From: Alphaproteobacteria bacterium UBA6544
GTDB lineage: Bacteria > Pseudomonadota > Alphaproteobacteria > UBA8366
DNA length: 7,416 nucleotides
Assembly: GCA_002434595.1 (NCBI GenBank)
Contig: DJKK01000064.1
Location: forward strand, 1 to 7,416
Direction: 5' to 3'
Shown: positions 1-4,966 of the stretch, one piece after another
How positions within the stretch are numbered: position 1 is the first letter of the stretch
Layout of the letters: every line of letters starts with the position of its first letter
Notes under the pieces: generated by a model
Databases searched by the model: none
What the model was told of the DNA's origin: nothing
Seen by the model: the letters and a program-made list of their open reading frames with translations, nothing else
Program-made: the position numbers and the translations under genes

Positions 1-242
1 GAATATCCCTTTCCGTGTCCCTGGCCAGAACAAGATTGCCGCTGTTCGTGTTGCGGGCGCGGCACGGAAAATTACTGGACGTCACGTCCACACGGAGACG
101 GCTGCCGATTCCAACGGTATGATGGAGATGCCCGAGCGGTATAGACACATCGACGGAATTGCGCGCCTGAGACCAGCGCACGCAGGTGGCCCGTACTGAG
201 ATTGAGCCCTCGCTCGAGTGGGCCGACATTTGTCTCGCTCAT
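1..242 (-). pseudogene. CocE/NonD-family hydrolase, degraded C-terminal fragment
   Basis: Seen: on the minus strand, one frame from 160 down to 2 is open for 53 codons. It contains GSRLRVDVTSSNFP followed by RNTNSGN, with the same spacing as the FPRFDRNxNTG signature near the end of CocE/NonD and X-Pro dipeptidyl-peptidase (S15) hydrolases. Just upstream, in a different frame (242 down to about 177), GLNLSTGHLRA resembles the DGILRARYR stretch that precedes it in those proteins. The frame therefore changes between about 177 and 164, and nothing matching the alpha/beta-hydrolase catalytic domain exists further upstream, where the next gene begins. Known of the family: full-length members are roughly 550-600 residues, and this part forms the C-terminal jelly-roll domain. 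Inferred: a decaying remnant that continues beyond the left edge. A plus-strand frame over 2-203 is also open but looks like nothing and is taken as a shadow. Confidence 0.55.
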
Positions 243-358
243 GTAATTCTCATTAATACAATATGTGCATTAATTTCACGTATCGGATATTAATTTCAGT
301 AAGTTTTCGACCAGTGAATAATCCTTTTACGCATACCGGAAAGTTGGAGACATACGAC
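243..358 (+). promoter_or_regulatory. AT-rich promoter region with three ATTAAT repeats
   Basis: This AT-rich stretch separates the hydrolase remnant from the first gene of the plus-strand operon. ATTAAT occurs three times, at 252, 269 and 289. The last two are part of a perfect 10-nt direct repeat (ATTAATTTCA at 269-278 and 289-298) with a 20-nt period, about two helical turns. A -10-like AATAAT lies at 317-322, with only a weak -35 (TTTCAG at 294-299, 17-nt spacer) overlapping the second repeat. A regulator bound there would be well placed to control the operon. Promoter and operator are inferred from position and composition only. Confidence 0.4.
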
Positions 359-1414
359 ATGAGCTTGGCATCAAAACGCTACGAGGTAGAAGACATCCTC
401 GCTGCTCAGGAGTTCTATCACAGCCGCAAATGGACGGACGGCCTGCCGGTTGTTCCGCCAACGTCAGACGCGGTGCAAGCCTGCCTCGACTGGGCAATGT
501 TACCGGCCGAACATTTAATTGGAATAGAACCCGTTCGGGAACGCGTTATCACGGCGGAGAAACTCGCAATAAATGCAGTCATGGCCGGATGCCTCCCAAT
601 GCATTTCCCCCTCGTTGTGGCTACCGTCACCGCGATGCTCCAGGAGCCCTTCCTTGTGCACGGCGCTACCGCAAGTACCGGCGGATGCGCTGTCTTCGTT
701 GTAATCAATGGCCCGGTGCGTCAAGAAGTCGGGATGAGCGGTTCATTCAATGCACTCGGATCCAGTGATCGCGCGACAACGGTGATCGGCCGCACAGTCC
801 GCCTCGTCCTCTGCAACCTTTTGGATGTCCGTCCCGGCGAGATCGATCGTTCGACGCTTGGCCATCCTGGCAAGCTCAGCTACTGCATTGCGGAAGATGA
901 AGAAGATTGTCCGTGGCAATCCCTGTCGGAAGATCGCGGTATTCCGCGAGACGCCTCCGCGGTAACCGTTATGGCCGCTGGCGCGCCGCGGCAACTGATG
1001 AATGAATGGACGACAAAGCCCGAGGAAATCCTTGATACGTTCTGTGCGGAAATAAAGGCGAATCTGCGCCATTATTCGATATACCCCGGAAACTATGCCA
1101 TTGTGATTCCACCGCAACTGCGACAGCATTTCAAGGATGCGGGCTGGTCGCGTCGGGATATCCAGGAATACGTGTTCGAGAAAGCACGTATCCTCAGACG
1201 CGAATGGGCAGACGTTGGCAAGGGTAATGTTGTCGGCGGCCGAGGCGATCAAGAGTATCCCGCCCTGCCCGATCCGGAGCACCTTCTTGTAATTGCGGCC
1301 GGTGGACCTGCCGGTGGGTTCGGTGCGGTAATCCCACCTTGGCTCGGCCATAAGAGCAAAGCCGTCACTGTTGCGGTCGGCGCCTGTCTAGATTGCGAAC
1401 CAATTGCAGACTAG
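359..1414 (+). CDS. Uncharacterised 351-aa protein, putative partner of the UGSC selenoprotein
   Basis: I do not assign a reaction. The protein has no signal peptide or clear membrane segment and should be cytoplasmic. Visible features are a Gly/Ser/Cys-rich stretch, HGATASTGGC (residues 101-110), then a loop with NGP (127-129); a basic segment, RATTVIGRTVRL (138-149), leading to LGHPGK (167-172); the acidic CIAEDEEDCPW (176-186); a possible subdomain with VIPPQLRQHF (249-258); and a glycine-rich end, GGPAGGFG (315-322). The C-terminus carries a CxxC pair, C343 and C346, 5 residues before the end. The chosen ATG at 359 follows GGAGA (346-350) with 8-nt spacing; an in-frame ATG at 263 would add 32 residues from AT-rich promoter sequence without a ribosome site. 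The selenoprotein gene begins 30 nt downstream. Inferred: the two proteins act together, perhaps as subunits or as a thiol-dependent enzyme and its redox partner. Confidence 0.85.
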   Translation: MSLASKRYEVEDILAAQEFYHSRKWTDGLPVVPPTSDAVQACLDWAMLPAEHLIGIEPVRERVITAEKLAINAVMAGCLPMHFPLVVATVTAMLQEPFLVHGATASTGGCAVFVVINGPVRQEVGMSGSFNALGSSDRATTVIGRTVRLVLCNLLDVRPGEIDRSTLGHPGKLSYCIAEDEEDCPWQSLSEDRGIPRDASAVTVMAAGAPRQLMNEWTTKPEEILDTFCAEIKANLRHYSIYPGNYAIVIPPQLRQHFKDAGWSRRDIQEYVFEKARILRREWADVGKGNVVGGRGDQEYPALPDPEHLLVIAAGGPAGGFGAVIPPWLGHKSKAVTVAVGACLDCEPIAD

Positions 1415-1444
1415 ATTAATTTTTAGCGATAAAGAGGAAATCGA

Positions 1445-1975
1445 ATGAGCCTTGAAATCTTAGATCCCACCCACGAAGGAGACAGCGGGAGTTTCGCACT
1501 CGCGTCCCGTCTCTCTGTGCTCGAAGGCACCACCGTGGGCATCATCTCGAACGGAAAGAAGAACACGATCCCGTTCTTCGATTCTTTCGAAGACGAATTG
1601 AAGAAAACATATGGCGTGGCCGAAGTTGTACGCACGATCAAGTCCAATTACAGCGCACCGGCAGATGCTCACCTCGTCGAGGAAGCGGAGAACTGGGACG
1701 CTGTTGTTGCCGGTATCGGCGACTGAGGCAGTTGCTCGTCGTGCAGTTTGCATGACGCAGTGATTGGCGAAAAAATCGGCAAGCCCTCCGTTGGCATCAT
1801 GACGACGCAGTTCGTCAGCGCCGCGGAGCTGATGGCTAAAGTACTCGGCGCCGACGGATATCCGTTCGTTGTGATCGACCATCCGATCAGCAGCGCATCG
1901 GGTGAAACACTTGACGCATGGGCACGTCAGGCCGCCCGCGAAAGCATGGACCTCCTCATCGGGGCCAATCACTAA
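1445..1975 (+). CDS. UGSC-family selenoprotein with Sec94 encoded by UGA
   Basis: A 176-residue protein whose codon 94 (1724-1726) is UGA, read as selenocysteine. Seen: the frame is open on both sides of the UGA and ends at TAA 1973-1975. Around the codon the protein reads VVAGIGD-U-GSCSSCSLHD, so Sec94 is followed by Cys97 and Cys100 in a Sec-x-x-Cys-x-x-Cys arrangement. A SECIS hairpin follows at once. The N-terminal half has a Rossmann-like opening (TTVGIISNGKKN, 29-40) and the second half repeats an alpha/beta pattern (PSVGIMTTQF, then FVVIDHP). The start at 1445 has AGAGGA at 1433-1438, 6 nt away. Known: UGSC proteins form a recognised Sec/Cys family first noted in metagenomic selenoprotein surveys; their reaction is unknown to me. 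Sec next to a resolving Cys suggests thiol/selenol redox chemistry (inferred). Standard gene calling would truncate it at 93 residues. Synthesis needs SelA, SelB, SelC and SelD, which are not in the window. Confidence 0.9.
1724..1726 (+). other. UGA recoded as selenocysteine (Sec94)
   Basis: In-frame UGA between Asp93 (GAC) and Gly95 (GGC). Reading through keeps the conserved motif U-G-S-C and an uninterrupted downstream frame of 82 residues. Treating it as a stop would leave a protein without any cysteine from the motif. The adjacent hairpin supports recoding. Confidence 0.9.
1727..1767 (+). promoter_or_regulatory. Bacterial SECIS element (SelB-binding stem-loop)
   Basis: Seen: 1737-1745 pairs with 1749-1757 in a 9-bp stem (one G.U, at 1741/1753) closed by the 3-nt loop GUU at 1746-1748. 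After a bulged C1758 the helix continues for 8 more pairs (1729-1736 with 1759-1766, three of them G.U), so only 2 nt separate it from the UGA. Known: bacterial SECIS elements lie inside the coding region just after the UGA, have a small apical loop roughly 16-37 nt downstream, and usually carry a G at the first or second loop position. Here the spacing is 19 nt and the first loop base is G1746. The element also encodes GSCSSCSLHDAVIG. Confidence 0.87.
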
Positions 1976-1979
1976 TCCG

Positions 1980-3152
1980 ATGACGGAAACTGCTAATCAA
2001 GGGGGTCCGCTTGCCGGCTACAAGATCATTGAGATCGCCGGCATCGGGCCCGGTCCCCTGTGTTCTTCTCTCCTCGCGGATCTTGGCGCGGACATCGTGC
2101 GCATCGACCGTAAGGCACCGACAGGCCTCGGCTTCGAGTATGCAGGCCCGAAAGCGGATATCCGCCGCCGCGGCAGACCGTCGGTCGCGGTAGATCTAAA
2201 ACACCCACAAGGCGTGGAGACGGTGTTGCGCATGATCGAAAACGCAGACGCGCTGATCGACCCCATGCGGCCCAGTGTCATGGAGCGGCTTGGTCTCGGA
2301 CCCGATGTCTGTATGGCGCGCAACCCGCGCCTCATTTACGGGCGGATGACGGGTTGGGGTCAAAGCGGCCCGCTCGCCGAGGTCGCGGGACATGACATCA
2401 ACTACATTTCGCTTTCCGGTGTCCTGCATGCCATTGGCACCAAGGAGCGCCCGGTCCCGCCCCTTAATGTGATCGGCGATATGGGCGGCGGCGCCATGTT
2501 TCTGGCACTCGGCCTGCTCGCCGGTATTCTGGAAGCAAAGAACTCAGGTAAGGGCCAGGTTGTTGATATAGCGATGACGGAAGGCTCTGCCTATCTTGCG
2601 ATGGCGTGCTTCGGCCTCGCTTCTTCCGGTCATTGGAAGGATGAGCGCGAAAGCAACCCACTCGACGGCGGCGCTCCTTTCTGGCGGTGCTATGAAACGA
2701 AGGATGGCAAGCATATCTCGCTCGGCTGCGTTGAGGAGAAGTTTTATAACTTGTTGATGGAGACGCTGGATATCGATCCCGCCAGCTTGCCGCCTCAACT
2801 GGAACCCGAGAGTTGGCCCGAGATCATTGAACTCTTGGACGGCAAATTCAAAGAAAAGACCCGTGACGAATGGTGCGAGATCATGGAGGGCACCGACATA
2901 TGCTTTGCACCCGTGCTGAGTTTCAGCGAGGCGCCGCATCATCCACACAACAAGGCGCGCGGCAGTTTCGTCGAGGTAGACGGCATCATGCAACCTGGAC
3001 CCGCACCCCGCTTCAGTCGGACGCCCGGCAGCGTCAAGTTCGGCCCGCCAGAGTTTGGCGCACAGACTGATCAGGTGCTGTCCGATTGGGGGTTCTCAGA
3101 AACGGAAATATCGGACCTCAAGGACATAAAGGCCGTCGGACGCTACGAATGA
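1980..3152 (+). CDS. Alpha-methylacyl-CoA racemase-like family III CoA-transferase (CaiB/BaiF)
   Basis: A 390-aa cytosolic enzyme of the CaiB/BaiF fold, closest in motifs to alpha-methylacyl-CoA racemase (Amacr/Mcr), which interconverts (2R)- and (2S)-2-methylacyl-CoA esters. Seen: the racemase-type N-terminus EIAGIGPGPL (18-27) and LLADLGADIVRIDR (31-44), RRRGRPSV near the CoA site (62-69), RPSVMERLGLGP (97-108), AGHDINYI (136-143), LNVIGDMGGG (162-171) and GAPFWRCYET (231-240). His138, Asp167 and Glu239 sit where mycobacterial Mcr has His126, Asp156 and Glu241, so the racemase acid/base set appears complete. The distance from Asp to Glu is about 13 residues shorter than in Mcr. The start at 1980 lies 4 nt after the selenoprotein stop with no strong ribosome site, which suggests translational coupling. 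The extended in-frame start at 1902 would overlap the selenoprotein gene. A true CoA-transferase activity cannot be excluded. Confidence 0.88.
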   Translation: MTETANQGGPLAGYKIIEIAGIGPGPLCSSLLADLGADIVRIDRKAPTGLGFEYAGPKADIRRRGRPSVAVDLKHPQGVETVLRMIENADALIDPMRPSVMERLGLGPDVCMARNPRLIYGRMTGWGQSGPLAEVAGHDINYISLSGVLHAIGTKERPVPPLNVIGDMGGGAMFLALGLLAGILEAKNSGKGQVVDIAMTEGSAYLAMACFGLASSGHWKDERESNPLDGGAPFWRCYETKDGKHISLGCVEEKFYNLLMETLDIDPASLPPQLEPESWPEIIELLDGKFKEKTRDEWCEIMEGTDICFAPVLSFSEAPHHPHNKARGSFVEVDGIMQPGPAPRFSRTPGSVKFGPPEFGAQTDQVLSDWGFSETEISDLKDIKAVGRYE

Positions 3153-3170
3153 CGGTGCCAATCATCAGAC

Positions 3171-3292
3171 TGTCATTCCGGACGTGAGGGCGATCCGGAA
3201 TTATTGACTGAGCACGGGATTCGAACGGAAATCTCCACAGTCACGCTCAGGCAATATTTCCGAGTTACCGCACGGCGTTCCCCGGAACGACA
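3171..3292. repeat. Imperfect palindromic intergenic element, about 122 nt
   Basis: The gap between the two CoA-enzyme genes is bounded by TGTCATTCCGG (3171-3181) and CCGGAACGACA (3282-3292), which are inverted copies matching at 10 of 11 positions. A further ATCCGGAA lies inside at 3193-3200. Sequences beginning GTCATTCCGGAC and ending in the inverted form are common dispersed intergenic repeats in alphaproteobacteria, which makes a mobile or palindromic repeat element likely. No ORF is present. Other genomic copies cannot be seen from this window. Confidence 0.45.
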
Positions 3293-3313
3293 AAAGCCCA
3301 GGAAGCAGTAATA

Positions 3314-4546
3314 ATGACTCCTATCCTCGACGGCATCCGAGTCCTCGACCTTTCCCAGTATCTTGCCGGCCCGCACTGCACCCTACTGCTCTCCGGCATG
3401 GGCGCGGAGGTGATCCGGATCGATAATCCGTCAACCGGCGATACGCTCTCTGCCGCACCCGTCTTCTACGGCGAGGACGGACCGACCATACAGAAGCGCA
3501 ACGAGAGCGATATCGGGATTGCGTTCCTCAAACGCTCACGCGGCAAGAAATCGATTACGCTCGACCTCAAGTCGGATGAAGGACGTAACCTCTTTCATCG
3601 CCTTGTCGATAAAAGCGATGTCGTCGTCGAGAATTTCAGCGTCGGCGTAACAGAGCGCCTCGGTATCGATTGGCCGTCGCTAAGCATGATCAAGCCCCGT
3701 CTGATCTATTGTTCGATAACAGGGTACGGCGCGACCGGTCCCGACGCGAAGCGCCGCGCCTACGACCTGACGACTCAAGCCATGTCAGGTCTGATGAGCG
3801 TCACGGGGCAACCCGGCAACCCGCCAACGAAGGCGGGGACACCACTTGCCGACACAGTCTCAGCCGGGTTCGCGTTCTCCGGCATCCTCGGCGCCCTGTT
3901 CCACCGGGAGCGAACTGGCGAAGGTCAGCTCGTCGATGTCTCGATGACGGACGTCTTGTTCTCACTGATCTTCGACGAGGCGCTCGATGTCTACGAGCGG
4001 CTGGGCATGCCGTTCCGGCAAGGCAACCGGATCATGCGGTTCTCGCCCTTCAATGCCTATCCGACAGAAGACGGCTGGGTCGTTATCGGGATCGGCCATG
4101 ACGCAATGTGGCGGGCCCTCTGCACACTGATCGAGCGCGAGGATCTGGCACAGGACCCGAATTGGGGCCGGATGGACTGGCGCGTCGAACACAATGCGCA
4201 GGTCGATGAGATGCTTTCAGAGTGGACCAGAGACCGGCCGACAGAACCCGCCGTAGCCGCCCTGGAGAGTGCGGGAATCGTTGCCAGCCCGGTACAGGAC
4301 ATCGATGACCTGCTCGCTTGGCCGCATTTAAAGGAACGCGGAATGATCGATACAGTCGAACACCCGACGCTTGGTCCTCTTAAGGATCTAAAAGCAGCCG
4401 GCTTCCCGTTGAAATTCGGCGCGGCTACGAGCGGATACGGCGGCGCTCCCGCGTTCTGCGGCGCTCACAATTCAGAGATATTGGGAAATCTTCTCGGCCT
4501 CAAAGCGAATGAAATCGCCAGTCTCGCCGAGCGCGGAATCATTTAG
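3314..4546 (+). CDS. Family III CoA-transferase (CaiB/BaiF family)
   Basis: A 410-aa cytosolic CoA-transferase that would move CoA between two carboxylic acids through an aspartyl-CoA thioester intermediate. Seen: the N-terminal GIRVLDLSQYLAGPHCT (7-23) and GAEVIRID (30-37), the GKKSITLDLK strand (77-86), VVVENFSVGVTERLGID (103-119), ITGYGATGPDAKRRAYDLTTQAMSG (starting at 135, described by its ends) and KAGTPLADTVSAGFA (173-187). Asp180 matches the catalytic aspartate of formyl-CoA transferase (Asp169 in the Oxalobacter enzyme). GEGQLVDVSM (203-212) is the usual family motif. Length is normal. AGGAAG (3300-3305) lies 8 nt before the ATG. It is a separate subfamily from the preceding racemase-like gene: it lacks the EIAGIGPGP signature. 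The gene probably shares the operon, though the palindromic element lies between. Donor and acceptor acids are not readable; succinyl-CoA is a common donor. Confidence 0.9.
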   Translation: MTPILDGIRVLDLSQYLAGPHCTLLLSGMGAEVIRIDNPSTGDTLSAAPVFYGEDGPTIQKRNESDIGIAFLKRSRGKKSITLDLKSDEGRNLFHRLVDKSDVVVENFSVGVTERLGIDWPSLSMIKPRLIYCSITGYGATGPDAKRRAYDLTTQAMSGLMSVTGQPGNPPTKAGTPLADTVSAGFAFSGILGALFHRERTGEGQLVDVSMTDVLFSLIFDEALDVYERLGMPFRQGNRIMRFSPFNAYPTEDGWVVIGIGHDAMWRALCTLIEREDLAQDPNWGRMDWRVEHNAQVDEMLSEWTRDRPTEPAVAALESAGIVASPVQDIDDLLAWPHLKERGMIDTVEHPTLGPLKDLKAAGFPLKFGAATSGYGGAPAFCGAHNSEILGNLLGLKANEIASLAERGII

Positions 4547-4555
4547 CCCACAGGG

Positions 4556-4801
4556 TCAATGTGCCGGCCCGGCGTTAAAGGTTTCGTCGAAGCTGTTCAT
4601 CGCGACGGCAACCAATCGACTGCGGCGGACCGGATCGCGGCGATCGTTCGCTGTCGGCTCGACAGCGACAACCAATGCCGCCTCAAGCATTCCCGCGAGC
4701 GTCTCGTTGCCCGCCTGGCACGCGACCCGATGTGCTGTTAGAAAATCGTCGACGCCGCGCCGACGCTCATGCCACCTCTGATAAGTTTCTTCCGACGCCA
4801 T
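4556..4801 (-). CDS. Small hypothetical protein, 81 aa
   Basis: I do not recognise this protein. It is predicted to be soluble and mostly helical, with a charged N-terminus (MASEETYQRWHERRRG) and a hydrophobic helix around residues 35-47 (LAGMLEAALVVAV); a single Cys lies in RVACQAG. Support for it being real is a good ribosome site, GAGGTG, 8 nt before the ATG on the minus strand (4810-4815), and mostly G/C third codon positions. Its stop lies 9 nt from the stop of the convergent CoA-transferase gene. It is downstream of the MmgE/PrpD gene on the same strand, separated by 165 AT-rich nt that may hold its own promoter. The plus-strand frame overlapping it lacks a ribosome site and family features. 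Confidence 0.55.
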   Translation of the reverse strand: MASEETYQRWHERRRGVDDFLTAHRVACQAGNETLAGMLEAALVVAVEPTANDRRDPVRRSRLVAVAMNSFDETFNAGPAH

Positions 4802-4966
4802 ATGCGTCCCACCTCAACGATCACCAATATCGGGCACAATATTGACGTAACTTTTGACTGTATTCTAAATTAAACATTTACGAATAGTTTATAAGTACAA
4901 ATGTCTAAATGAAAAATTAAAAACCGCCAAACATTCAACACTTTTCCGCATTATATACCTAATTAA
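4802..4966 (-). promoter_or_regulatory. AT-rich intergenic region, candidate promoter of the 81-aa gene
   Basis: From about 4845 to 4966 the base composition falls sharply to strongly AT-rich, unlike the flanking genes. On the minus strand a perfect TATAAT lies at 4955-4950, but no good -35 is found at normal spacing. An inverted repeat, CAATAT (4825-4830) and ATATTG (4839-4844), lies just upstream of the 81-aa gene's ribosome site and could be an operator. TCTAAAT occurs twice, at 4864 and 4904 (40-nt period), and ACATTT/AAATGT form a loose dyad at 4874/4899. No terminator hairpin was found for the MmgE/PrpD gene. The role is inferred. Confidence 0.35.
4810..4815 (-). promoter_or_regulatory. 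Ribosome binding site of the 81-aa gene
   Basis: On the minus strand GAGGTG stands 8 nt before the ATG at 4801-4799. It is the main evidence that this small frame is translated and it fixes the start. Confidence 0.6.

Noticed and set aside
263..358. Extended start for the 351-aa protein at ATG 263
   Set aside because: The added 32 residues come from AT-rich promoter sequence without a ribosome site, while ATG 359 has GGAGA at proper spacing.
743..1351. Long minus-strand frame inside the 351-aa gene
   Set aside because: Low-complexity shadow of a GC-rich gene, with no ribosome site or recognisable domain.
1445..1726. UGA at 1724 as a true stop or a nonsense mutation making a pseudogene
   Set aside because: The frame continues cleanly to 1975, the motif U-G-S-C is completed by the UGA, and a SECIS-type hairpin lies at the correct distance.
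1748..1975. Independent 75-aa gene starting at TTG 1748
   Set aside because: No ribosome site; it is the second half of the selenoprotein in the same frame.
1902..1979. Extended start for the racemase-like gene at 1902
   Set aside because: It would overlap the end of the selenoprotein gene, and the family N-terminus begins just after ATG 1980.
3205..3240. tRNA-like T-loop (TTCGAATCCC on the minus strand)
   Set aside because: The flanking bases do not form a T-stem, and no acceptor or anticodon arm is found; it is a chance match inside the palindromic element.
4842..4870. Plus-strand promoter (TTGACG, then TAAATT after 18 nt) in the AT-rich island
   Set aside because: No plus-strand gene follows; it would only make antisense RNA to the MmgE/PrpD gene, and the -10 is poor.
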